A stretch of DNA of 32,829 nt, taken from the NCBI GenBank assembly GCA_902779395.1, contig CACZBK010000032.1, positions 1-32,829 of the forward strand, written 5' to 3'. Shown piece by piece: positions 23,294-30,699 of the stretch. The notes beneath the pieces are model-generated. The model ran no database searches. It had not been told where the DNA came from and saw nothing but the letters and a program-made list of their open reading frames with translations. Position numbers and translations under genes: made by a program. Position 1 is the first letter of the stretch. Each line of letters opens with the position of its first letter. This DNA is from an uncultured Lachnospiraceae bacterium. GTDB taxonomy: Bacteria > Bacillota > Clostridia > Lachnospirales > Lachnospiraceae.

Positions 23294-23313
23294 AAACACA
23301 GGAGGTATCGATC

Positions 23314-24078
23314 ATGGAAACTAAAGAAATCTTATACGAATTAAGGACTAAGAACGGGATGTCCCAGGACGATCTGGCTGAAAAGGTATTTGTTACCAGG
23401 CAGGCAGTTTCGCGTTGGGAAAACGGGGATACCGTTCCCAATACCGAGACGCTGAAACTTCTTTCAAGATTGTATAACGTTTCTATAAATACGCTGCTGG
23501 GATCGCCGGAGAAGATGATATGCCAGTGCTGCGGTATGCCGCTTGAGGATTCGATCATCGGCAGGAATAAGGACGGCAGCCTTAACGAAGAGTACTGCAA
23601 ATGGTGTTATGCGGACGGCACATTTACATACAGCAATCTTGATGATCTTATCGAAGTTTGCACAAAGCATATGGTAAATGAGAGTTTTACGGAAGATCAG
23701 GCACGTTCCTATCTTAAGGAGTCCCTTCCCAAATTGAACTATTGGAGGAAATATGATGAGCTCAGCGATGGAGGGGAGTATGAGGCTTTCAAAGAGCAGC
23801 TGATCGGGGAGATAAATGCTCTTGATATTGAGGGCATGCCTAAGGTAAAAAAACTTAATGCACTGGTCGGAAAGTTTGTTAACCTTGAATACCGTCTGCC
23901 TAACGGTCTGAATGCAAAGTTTCTTGATGACGGGACTACTTATCTGGGCAGTCAGCTTGAGTCTGAGATCGTACCCGGTCTCTTTTTCGGCATACTTGGC
24001 TGCATGGATTTCATCCTGATATCCACCTATGGCGAGAACTGTTCTGATCCTGAACTGCTGCTATATAAAAAACGTTAG
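23314..24078 (+). CDS. XRE-family regulator with zinc ribbon
   Basis: A 254-residue protein. An N-terminal XRE HTH (residues 5-62: MSQDDLAEKVFVTRQAVSRW) is followed by a zinc ribbon with C70/C72/C73 (ICQCCGMPLED) and C95-x-x-C98 (YCKWCYADGTFTY). The C-terminal domain of about 110 residues (LEYRLPNGLNAKFLDDGTTY, FGILGCMDFILISTYGEN) recurs in similar Clostridia proteins but has no function I can name. AGGAGGT is 6 nt before the ATG. It is probably a transcription factor that binds a small molecule or metal. The widespread repeat motif sits in its leader. Confidence 0.85.
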   Translation: METKEILYELRTKNGMSQDDLAEKVFVTRQAVSRWENGDTVPNTETLKLLSRLYNVSINTLLGSPEKMICQCCGMPLEDSIIGRNKDGSLNEEYCKWCYADGTFTYSNLDDLIEVCTKHMVNESFTEDQARSYLKESLPKLNYWRKYDELSDGGEYEAFKEQLIGEINALDIEGMPKVKKLNALVGKFVNLEYRLPNGLNAKFLDDGTTYLGSQLESEIVPGLFFGILGCMDFILISTYGENCSDPELLLYKKR

Positions 24079-24176
24079 GCGCTACTTTCAGTAGGTTGTA
24101 TGCATTAATATGCTGCTATATCATCTTTTTACGTAAGACAGATAACCGTATGGGAACAGACGAAAGGAGGAAGATG

Positions 24177-24577
24177 ATGGATCAGTATATAACAGGCGCA
24201 GTGATAAAACAGCTGCGCGAACAGAGTTTTATGTGTGCCCTGTTTGCGGAAATGTGATACACTCTATGGGTGAAACCGTGGTACATTGCCATGGCGTTCA
24301 ATTGCTTCCGGCGGAAGCTGAGGCAGCAGACGAAGATCATGCGGTCAGCATTGAACGGGTGGAGGATGAATACTACGTAAAGATAGAACATGAGATGAGT
24401 AAGGCTCATTATATCACGTTCATCGCAGCGCTGTCATCTGACCGGGCCCAGTTATTGAAACTTTATCCGGAAGAAAATGCGGAGGCAAGGTTTAAGATTA
24501 ACGGCGTGCGGAAGATACTATACTACTGCAACAGGGATGGCCTGTTTATTGCAGATGCGATGAAAGCCGGCAGTTAG
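24177..24577 (+). pseudogene. HTH / desulfoferrodoxin-like protein with its HTH deleted out of frame
   Basis: AAAGGAGG and ATG at 24177 start a normal-looking frame, MDQYITGAVIKQLREQ, the first residues of a common Clostridia XRE-type protein. Right after REQ the DNA jumps to FYVCPVCGNVIHSMGE, which in intact relatives lies some 60-70 residues later, and does so in a different frame. The first frame therefore stops at 24257, while the C-terminal half (24233-24577) stays open to its natural end. That half keeps the CPVCGN rubredoxin-knuckle-like motif and the HYITFIAALSSDR and EARFKINGVRK elements. An internal deletion of the HTH core is the simplest explanation. A short C-terminal protein could still be made from the ATG at 24233, but it has no clear ribosome site. 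Confidence 0.75.
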
Positions 24578-24586
24578 GAGAAAACA

Positions 24587-25237
24587 ATGATAAAAGCTGT
24601 ATTTATCGACTACACGGGAACCATGGTTATGGAAGACGAGCCATACACAAGAGAACTGCTCAAATACTTTATGATGCACAGTGATCTTAAGGATCCTCAA
24701 AAGGTTTTGAAGATAGTCTGGGGAAAAGTAAAAGAGATCGAGGCGGAATGTTTTGGCGATGCATTTGTAAAGATCGATGAGCGTACGGACCGGATACTTA
24801 AATACCTGACAGATAATTGCGGCCTTAAAGGAGATCTGGCATACATGCATGAAGTATGGAGTAAGATCTGGGTGCACGCTCCGCTTTTTGAAGATGTTAA
24901 GCCTTTTTTTGAAAGGACGTCTTTACCGGTTTATGTTCTGTCAAATGATGACCTGTGTTATCTGGAAGAATCATTCAGTCTTAAGGAACTTAAACCCGCG
25001 GGTATCATATCCTCGGAGATGGCACGTGCATGTAAACCCAACAGGGCTATATTTGAGAAGGCGTTGGAAATAGCAGGGGTGAAAGCAGAGGAAACGGTTC
25101 ATATAGGCGATTCTGTTACTTCTGATGTTGAACCGGCCAGAGAACTTGGTATCACCCCTATATATCTTTCACGTAATGCGGATACTGTTATTGACGGAGT
25201 AAGAGTTATCAGATCCCTTGATGAATTACGGTTTTAA
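24587..25237 (+). CDS. HAD-superfamily hydrolase (phosphatase-like)
   Basis: A 216-residue HAD protein. Motif I is FIDYTGTMV with nucleophile D8; the usual second Asp (DxD) is Thr here, as in DxTGT-type HADs. A helical cap follows, then motif II VLSND, motif III Lys in ACKPNRAIFEKAL and motif IV HIGDSVTSDVEPARELG. The loss of the general acid Asp at D+2 may alter or weaken phosphatase chemistry. It starts 9 bp after the preceding broken gene and could share its transcript. The substrate is unknown. Confidence 0.88.
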   Translation: MIKAVFIDYTGTMVMEDEPYTRELLKYFMMHSDLKDPQKVLKIVWGKVKEIEAECFGDAFVKIDERTDRILKYLTDNCGLKGDLAYMHEVWSKIWVHAPLFEDVKPFFERTSLPVYVLSNDDLCYLEESFSLKELKPAGIISSEMARACKPNRAIFEKALEIAGVKAEETVHIGDSVTSDVEPARELGITPIYLSRNADTVIDGVRVIRSLDELRF

Positions 25238-25433
25238 CCGGTATGATCTGATGTGCCCTCCGGGAGAAATATAATATATGCATTTTGTGGATGCAAAAGG
25301 AATACTTACAGGCAGCGGTGGGGGGCTGCGGTATGAACATATACCGGGGCAATGTCGGACCCATATATGCATTGCGAAGAAGAACTTGGATTGACGCGGA
25401 AGTGTCTTGAAATAGGCAAAAATGGTGAATGCC
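25238..25433 (+). other. Intergenic stretch without recognisable gene
   Basis: No gene is supported here. It contains a small inverted repeat (CGGTAT...ATACCG near 25327-25344) and a duplicated ATATGCATT. A short frame reading MHCEEELGLTRKCLEIG runs through the attachment-like core to a TGA at 25456-25458 and may be a gene remnant. No terminator with a T tract follows the HAD gene. Confidence 0.4.
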
Positions 25434-25446
25434 GAGTACGAGTAAT
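25434..25446 (+). other. guaA 3'-end attachment-like core, copy 3
   Basis: GAGTACGAGTAAT is identical over 13 bp to the core inside the guaA-end copy at 12216-12228. It is preceded by GCC, so the frame reads AEYE-stop. It lies 59 bp before the TGATAAC triple repeat and 480 bp before a tyrosine-recombinase gene fragment. A chance 13-bp match in this window is improbable. Confidence 0.6.
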
Positions 25447-25504
25447 TAACGAAGTCTGAAGAATACTGTATTTATTCGGTTTATAAGGATTTTGAAAAGC
25501 GATT

Positions 25505-25532
25505 TGATAACAAAATGATAACACTTGATAAC
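25505..25532 (+). repeat. Three TGATAAC direct repeats (integrase arm-site-like)
   Basis: TGATAAC occurs at 25505-25511, 25516-25522 and 25526-25532, that is, every 10-11 bp on the same face of the helix. The setting, between an att-like core and a recombinase gene, matches arm-type binding sites. Compare AAAATGATTCC twice at 12281-12302. Confidence 0.6.
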
Positions 25533-25592
25533 TGAGCATTATTTATGAGTAATGCAAAAGGTTAGCAGGTGAGGTTTCAGCAAAGACTTAAA

Positions 25593-25640
25593 AAGGTCTT
25601 GTTAAGCTAATGAATAGCTTAGCAAGGCCTTTTCTTTTTG
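25593..25640 (+). terminator. Strong hairpin with T-rich tail inside the recombination region
   Basis: AAGGTCTTGTTAAGCTA (25593-25609) folds onto TAGCTTAGCAAGGCCTT (from 25615), with two mismatched/wobble positions, followed by TTCTTTTTG. No gene ends just upstream, so it may insulate the recombinase region from transcription out of the HAD side. Confidence 0.65.
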
Positions 25641-25719
25641 CCCTTATGTTAGCCGATGGAAACCATTCAAAGAAGAGTTACTTAGATCATTCATGAGCAG
25701 GTACTTCATCAAAGTTTGA

Positions 25720-25926
25720 ATGAGTTGTCTGACCAGGTGTTGGATAGTGATACCTCCAGGCATCGTATTCATCCTGGTTTCTGAAAGTTACGCCTATAAG
25801 CTGATAAGAAAGCTTAACAAAGAAATGAAGGAAATGGGATTTCAGACGATTCAGGGAAGGATCGATACCAAATTCTTCTATGAGCACTTTTATCAGACCA
25901 GGGATTATGAGAGGAGGAATGCTTAA
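25720..25926 (+). pseudogene. Excisionase-like small protein, N-terminally decayed
   Basis: The C-terminal two thirds, beginning SESYAYKLIRKLNKEMKEMG and continuing FQTIQGRIDTKFFYEHFY, match the HTH of small excisionase-like proteins encoded just ahead of integrases in Clostridia integrative elements. The upstream part (SCLTRCWIVIPPGIVF) does not look like the expected N-terminus, and the ATG at 25720 has no ribosome site, so the start has been lost or altered. Its TAA overlaps the integrase ATG by one base, the usual coupling of such pairs. Confidence 0.55.
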
Positions 25927-26291
25927 TGCCGGTATATAAGAATGAAAAGAACGATACCTGGTATGCGATGATACGCTACAAGGACTGGACCGGGACGAAC
26001 AGGCAGAAATGTCAGAGAGGTTTTTCTACTCGTAAAGAAGCTATTGAGTGGGAAGCTCAGTTTAAGCTTCAGCAGGCATCGGATATCGATATGACGTTGG
26101 AAGCTTTCTATGAACTATACGAAAAGGACGTTAGACCAAGACTTAAGGAAAACACATGGATGACAAAGCAGGTCATATATGAAAAAAAGATCCTTCCTTA
26201 TCTTGGAAAACGCAAGCTTTCAGAAATAACCGCAAAGGATGTGATCGACTGGCAGAATGAGATGATGCGTTTGACGAAAGCCAATGGTTGA
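25926..26291 (+). pseudogene. int: Tyrosine recombinase (integrase), truncated after the N-terminal domains
   Basis: 121 residues remain of a protein normally about 380-400 long. Present are the arm-DNA-binding domain (YKNEKNDTWYAMIRYKDWTG, RGFSTRKEAIEWE) and the SAM-like core-binding domain (LSEITAKDVIDWQNEMM). The catalytic domain with the R-H-R-Y residues is absent. Sequence after KANG (26288) is unrelated, pointing to a deletion. AGGAGG at 25911-25916 and the TAATG overlap with the preceding gene are intact. The enzyme cannot recombine DNA, but it could still bind arm sites. It marks the region as a former integrative element. Confidence 0.85.
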
Positions 26292-26313
26292 AACGAAAGC
26301 GGAGAAAGAATTT

Positions 26314-26448
26314 ATGAGATACGCATTTCTCAAAGAACCCAAAACTCCAATCGGCAAGCTTGTCGCAGGAGCATGGCGGAAGTTTAAGAGAGATGAAGCG
26401 GATGATATATCCCACAAAAACCTGCCTCCTTATCCGTATTACTTTTAG
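26314..26448 (+). CDS. Short open reading frame of 44 residues, unknown
   Basis: The frame begins MRYAFLKEPKTPIGKL, is rich in Lys/Arg, and ends LPPYPYYF. GGAG lies about 9 nt before the ATG. It sits at the break point of the integrase and may be a real small protein or the end of a lost gene. I do not recognise it. The next gene starts 21 bp later behind GGGAGG. Confidence 0.35.
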   Translation: MRYAFLKEPKTPIGKLVAGAWRKFKRDEADDISHKNLPPYPYYF

Positions 26449-26469
26449 AGCGGACAGGGAGGTATTTTT

Positions 26470-27605
26470 ATGAGTGTAAATACAGCAAGAATGTTGAACG
26501 GGATCTTTTCGGCTCCGGCGTGGAAGCTGCTGTTGGTCGTGGGCCTTCTGACGTTTGTCGCGTGTTTTATCATAAAGGGGAAGAAAAAGCGATACCGGTC
26601 ATCATCGGTATCGTATCGGTATGCTTATATATTGTCACGGCAGGGATCAGCGGATATGCGGATAATCTGATAAGCAGGCAGGTAGGCCCGGAGCCGGTAA
26701 AGCTAAGTGATGGTGGTGAAGAAAACGGCATCAGAGCTATCGAGATGGACATAGCCGATGGTATGACCACCACGCCGGAGGATGATAAAGAGTTTGTAGT
26801 CATCAGAATCAAGGATGAATACTATGATATCCGCAGAAGCGGGGAGTATCTGAGACTCCATGATGTGTATACCGTCAAAACCGACTATCCGGAAATAGCT
26901 GAGGGAAACTGCGCAAGAGTGGTGGCCGATGTGGATATCATTTGCGGCGGCATAGCAGGTTATGAGGATGATTATTTTATCAGAAACGTAAAATCCTGTG
27001 TCCCTGTTACTTATGATGAAGTGGCTGCGGAATTCGCTCTGGCGGATGCGGGTGAACATAATATAGATATGTACAACCATCTGCTGATCTATCATGATGC
27101 GGGGAGCAGCTATCTGGTCTGTATATACCGGGATAAGACTGTAGTATATAAGGACGGAGTATTCTATGCGGAATATGACGACGAGAGTGCAGAAGGATCT
27201 GAGACGTTTGAACCGTTTCTGGCTGACCCGGGAACCGGTGATACGGATGAACTGAAAGAAACGGAAGAATTAGAAGAAGCAGATGAACTGAAAGAAACGG
27301 GATCGTATTACAAGGAGCCGGGTAAAGAGGATATAATATATGATGAGAGTACCGGTGACAGATATGTAAAGAACCAGCTGATTATCGGAGTAACAGCCGG
27401 TACTGATGAAAGCTTAATAGAGAATCTGGCGGACAGTTATGATGCTGAGATAGTAGGCTATCTCACAGAAATGAAAATGTATCAGATAGAATTCTGCCGC
27501 GACGTATCATATACAGAGCTGGAGAAGATGATAGAAAACCTTGAGAGCTGCCCGTATATTTCATACGTAATGCTGAACTATGTGGATGATCTGAAAAATA
27601 ATTAA
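26470..27605 (+). pseudogene. Membrane-anchored protein with protease-prodomain-like tail, frameshifted
   Basis: GGGAGG and ATG 26470 start MSVNTARMLNGIFSAPAWKL with a first membrane helix ending FIIKGKKK. There the frame is lost (it stops at 26670), while frame -1 continues from the second helix (IPVIIGIVSVCLYIVTAGI) through about 320 residues to 27605. A single missing A in the A-run near 26583-26589 would explain it. A -1 ribosomal shift on AAAAAG is also conceivable. The body is acidic. The last ~80 residues (NQLIIGVTAGTDESLIENLA, AEIVGYLTEMKMYQIEF) look like the N-terminal prodomain of subtilisin-like proteases, but no protease domain is present. It may be an inhibitor-type or autonomous prodomain protein. 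It ends overlapping the converging lipoprotein gene by 4 bp. Confidence 0.6.
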
Positions 27606-28126
27606 TAAGGGAACCGGCTTCGCCCAAACCGAAGTCCCATTTTGCTGAGCACCTCTACCTGACGGTCCTCATCATCCATATCTATACTGAGAAACTCATT
27701 AAGTTCGTCTTCTGTAAACTGCTTACCTGTGTAAGTTTCATCACATGCACCCGATGGACTCCACAGGGGCTCCTCCATCTCACCCTCAAAATAGATCTTT
27801 CCCTCTGAATCTATATAGACATAATCACTGCCAAAGGCATAGGGATAAGAGTTGCCCCATATTACATTTATAGCTTCATATGCAGAGGTATCATCAGGTG
27901 TTTCATCGGGGGTATCATAAGATGTTACATAGGCTGTATCATCAGCATATGCATTTGACTTCGATACTTCTGCCGAAAGCTTCTGCATTTCCGGAAGTGC
28001 CTCCGCTGACTGCCGGCTTTCAAAATCTTCGGCATCAAACCGGCCGCGTACCTTTTCCGCTTTTGTCTGTCCGCACCCGGACAATAACAACATGCTGCTT
28101 AACAGAACTACTACAGCTCTTTTCAT
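27602..28126 (-). CDS. Small lipoprotein, unknown function
   Basis: A 174-residue lipoprotein on the minus strand. The start is at 28126 (GGAGGT 4 nt upstream in the gene's direction); an ATG 12 bp further upstream lacks a ribosome site. The signal is MKRAVVVLLSSMLLLSGC with lipobox LSGC. The mature part is acidic and Ser/Thr/Asp-rich at first, then has a more structured end (YVYIDSEGKIYFEG, DELNEFLSIDMDDEDRQVEV). The family is unknown. It converges on the preceding membrane-protein gene, with stops overlapping over 27602-27605, and no terminator lies between. Confidence 0.75.
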   Translation of the reverse strand: MKRAVVVLLSSMLLLSGCGQTKAEKVRGRFDAEDFESRQSAEALPEMQKLSAEVSKSNAYADDTAYVTSYDTPDETPDDTSAYEAINVIWGNSYPYAFGSDYVYIDSEGKIYFEGEMEEPLWSPSGACDETYTGKQFTEDELNEFLSIDMDDEDRQVEVLSKMGLRFGRSRFPY

Positions 28127-28140
28127 ACATACCTCCATTG

Positions 28141-28180
28141 ATCTCTATACATGATACTCTGTCTTGCTGCTTATAGAGAT
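28141..28180. repeat. 9-bp perfect inverted repeat upstream of the minus-strand lipoprotein
   Basis: ATCTCTATA (28141-28149) and TATAGAGAT (28172-28180) are exact inverse copies 22 bp apart, in the promoter/leader region of the lipoprotein. It is a possible operator. A second IR (AGGGATTT 28193-28200, AAATCCCT 28226-28233) follows. Confidence 0.4.
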
Positions 28181-28312
28181 ACGGAAGGAGGAAGGGATTT
28201 TTATGGGGGATTTTAATTTTCATGTAAATCCCTGATGTTCTGCTGAGATTTCTATGACCCGGAGCACTCCCGGAGAAGACTTTAGGTCATGTGGAATAAT
28301 AGGAAACAGGGG

Positions 28313-28340
28313 TTGCACGAATGGGGATTTGCGTTATACT
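28313..28340 (+). promoter_or_regulatory. Promoter of the lipoprotein-channel gene pair
   Basis: TTGCAC (28313-28318) and TATACT (28335-28340) are separated by 16 bp, 36 bp before the ATG at 28376. Confidence 0.55.
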
Positions 28341-28375
28341 CTCTTTAGAATTGAATTACACGGAAGAGAGAATAT

Positions 28376-28699
28376 ATGGGATTCCAAAGGAGAAAAAACA
28401 TAATAACAAAGGCGGCATTTCCGGCGGTGATGCTTGCCTTTTTATTGTCCTCGTGTAACGTGATGCATTATAGAAGGGAAGCCACAGCAGATGATAAAAC
28501 AGATATCACAGCGGACGATGAAACAGATAATACCACAGACCCCACTGTAGAGGACTGGATCGATTCTGTTACGGATGAGCGGGGAGTGTATATCGGCCAG
28601 GATAAAGAAGTGGTCGGATACTATAAGCGCGTCGGGATTGTCGAGATCGACGGAACGTACGACGATATGCGGATTGCGTTTGAACACTGTTGGTTGTAA
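28376..28699 (+). CDS. Small lipoprotein, unknown function
   Basis: A 107-residue protein with a charged N-terminus, a hydrophobic stretch and the lipobox LLSSC near residue 27. A low-complexity Asp/Thr spacer of repeated TADD(K/E)TD units follows, then a short C-terminal domain (GVYIGQDKEVVGYYKRVGIVEI). The spacer resembles the extension that holds small lipoprotein domains away from the membrane. Its own promoter and a GGAAGAG site precede it. The channel gene begins 50 bp downstream, so they may be co-expressed. The family is not recognised. Confidence 0.7.
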   Translation: MGFQRRKNIITKAAFPAVMLAFLLSSCNVMHYRREATADDKTDITADDETDNTTDPTVEDWIDSVTDERGVYIGQDKEVVGYYKRVGIVEIDGTYDDMRIAFEHCWL

Positions 28700-28749
28700 A
28701 ATGCTCTTATAACAGGAATCGTGTTACGCAGAGAACATGGGGGGGTAAA

Positions 28750-30576
28750 ATGAAATATTCGCTTAAGGACAGATTAGCATACTGGTTTGATACTCATATG
28801 CAGAAAGGGTCGATCGCGCTGATAAAACTGCTGGCCATCGTCACTGCGCTGGCTATAGGGCTTGTTACTCTGGTACTGGTTTTATTGGGCTACAGTGAAG
28901 CAAAATACGGTACGGACGTGTTCTGGGACGGATTTGCTACTATCATAAATGCATGGATGCCGTATTATTCTGATGGGGAAGGTTCGATCGATTATCTGAT
29001 CGTTATGGCTATAGCTGCCATTATCGGCCTGCTTATCACCAGTGTGCTGATAGGTATAATCTCAAACGCAATAGAGGAATACATAGAGGGACTGAAAGAC
29101 GGTAAATCGACTGTCCTGGAAAAAGATCATGTTGTGATCCTTGGCTTTATACCGGGGGATTATACGCTTATCAAACAGATAGTACTGGCAGCGGGAACAG
29201 ATAAAAGATCTGTTGTCATAGCAAGTGATGACAGCAGCGAAGAGATGCATGAGGCAATCTATGATAATGTTGATATTCCTAAGAATATAAAGCTGATATT
29301 CCGTACAATAGATATATTTGACCCTGCATCCCTGGAAAAGCTCTCTTTACCAACATGCAAGCATATCATTATCAGTCCCATGGATGACAGAAAAACGATC
29401 AAAGTACTTCTGGCAGTCTCGTTACTGATCAACAGCAATGACAATGAGAAAGTGCGCGTAAGCGCTCTGGTATCAAAGAATGAACACAGATTTCCGGAAA
29501 CGGTTGCCGCAAAACATAATGTTACAACCATACAGATGCGGAATGCCATCGCAAGAATGGTTGCCCATTCCTGTTCACAGACGGGACTGTCCGATGCGTT
29601 CAGGGAAGTTTTCTCATTTGAAGGAAATGAGTTCTATTACAGGGAGATGAGTGAAGCTGTGGGAATGAGTTTCGCAGATCTGTCATACCGGATGGATAAT
29701 GCGGTTCCCATAGGCCTCATACATGAAGGAAAGATGATGTTAAATCCCGATAAAGATCTAAAGATCGCAAAAGGAGACAGGGTGATCATTTTTGCGGAAG
29801 AAAGTGATTCGGCAGTTATTACGGACCGGAATTATCACGAAGTACCCATGAGCACGTACAGGTCATCGGAAAGAAGCAGGAAGGTTGCCATAGTAGGATA
29901 TAACGGTTCATTCAAACTGGTATACAGGGAATTGGCAGATACTATATCGGAAGTGGTTGTGGCGGGAATACCCGATGAAAAGAAAGACACGATATTGAAA
30001 CTGTATGATGAGTCAATAAACAGGAAGATAACGTTCTTTGAAGATGATATAGATGAAGTAGAGAATATGTCGGAACTGGCTAAAAAGGTCGATCATGTGG
30101 TGCTTCTGAGTGATCATACCTTAGAGGATGAGGACGCTGACATCCAGAGTATATTCCGCATCATGAGATTCAGGGATATCAGGACCAAGCTTGATCTTGA
30201 TTTCAACATTACTGCCGAAATGCGAAAAAAATCCAATCTGAATCTTATCCGTGAAGAGGAACATATGGATTATGTTGTTGCTTCCAATATGTCATCATTA
30301 TTCCTGGCACAGTTATGTGAGAATTATGAGCTGGATGACCTGTTTAAGGAGATCCTTGCGAACAGGGGAAATGAGCTGTACCTTAAGAAAGCAAAGGATT
30401 TTGGATGCGACGGTGTATATACGACACAGCAGCTGAGGAATCTGGCTTTATCTAATAAATCTGTCTTATTGGGGTATTTACGGGCTGACAGTTACGAGAG
30501 TTTCTTTAATCCCGGGTTGAATGAAGAAATAAAGCTGGGGGCTGAGGACAGCCTGATAGTATTGTCAGAAAACTGA
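28750..30576 (+). CDS. CASTOR/POLLUX-like ion channel with RCK domains
   Basis: A 608-residue protein. Two membrane helices (IALIKLLAIVTALAIGLVTL and YLIVMAIAAIIGLLITSVLI) flank a pore-like loop (FWDGFATIINAWMPY) lacking the potassium signature TVGYG. Two RCK/TrkA_N-like Rossmann units follow, beginning HVVILGFIPGDYTLIKQI (residue ~126) and RKVAIVGYNGSFKLVYREL (~379); a TrkA_C-like segment (GDRVIIFAEESDS) follows the first. This architecture is that of the bacterial relatives of the plant CASTOR and POLLUX channels. It probably conducts cations under control of a ligand on the RCK ring. The start at 28750 (G-rich ribosome site) is preferred to in-frame upstream codons that overlap the lipoprotein gene. 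Confidence 0.88.
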   Translation: MKYSLKDRLAYWFDTHMQKGSIALIKLLAIVTALAIGLVTLVLVLLGYSEAKYGTDVFWDGFATIINAWMPYYSDGEGSIDYLIVMAIAAIIGLLITSVLIGIISNAIEEYIEGLKDGKSTVLEKDHVVILGFIPGDYTLIKQIVLAAGTDKRSVVIASDDSSEEMHEAIYDNVDIPKNIKLIFRTIDIFDPASLEKLSLPTCKHIIISPMDDRKTIKVLLAVSLLINSNDNEKVRVSALVSKNEHRFPETVAAKHNVTTIQMRNAIARMVAHSCSQTGLSDAFREVFSFEGNEFYYREMSEAVGMSFADLSYRMDNAVPIGLIHEGKMMLNPDKDLKIAKGDRVIIFAEESDSAVITDRNYHEVPMSTYRSSERSRKVAIVGYNGSFKLVYRELADTISEVVVAGIPDEKKDTILKLYDESINRKITFFEDDIDEVENMSELAKKVDHVVLLSDHTLEDEDADIQSIFRIMRFRDIRTKLDLDFNITAEMRKKSNLNLIREEEHMDYVVASNMSSLFLAQLCENYELDDLFKEILANRGNELYLKKAKDFGCDGVYTTQQLRNLALSNKSVLLGYLRADSYESFFNPGLNEEIKLGAEDSLIVLSEN

Positions 30577-30684
30577 CGGTTGGGAGATGATCCAGCTGAA
30601 GGGGATGAGTTCACAGCTGAAGAGATCCTGGCTAAAATAGAATTCCAGGAGAAATTCTTTGATGGGGAACTTTATCTGAAATAG
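30577..30684 (+). other. In-frame open extension after the channel stop codon
   Basis: Behind the TGA at 30574-30576 the same frame stays open for 35 more codons with protein-like composition (LGDDPAEGDEFTAEEILA, then FQEKFFDGELYLK) to a TAG at 30682-30684. It could be a lost C-terminal extension, the remnant of a small gene, or a mini-gene starting at TTG 30580. No ribosome site is clear. Confidence 0.35.
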
Positions 30685-30699
30685 CAGGAGTTTATTAAA

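Noticed and set aside
26560-26610. Programmed -1 frameshift (dnaX-like) in the membrane protein gene
   Set aside because: The A run is one base short of the classic A-AAA-AAG heptamer and no downstream stem-loop was evident. A simple indel is likelier.
28203-28235. Ten-codon frame MGDFNFHVNP behind an AAGGAGG site
   Set aside because: It is short, with no conservation evidence, and overlaps an inverted repeat. It could be a leader peptide but cannot be supported.
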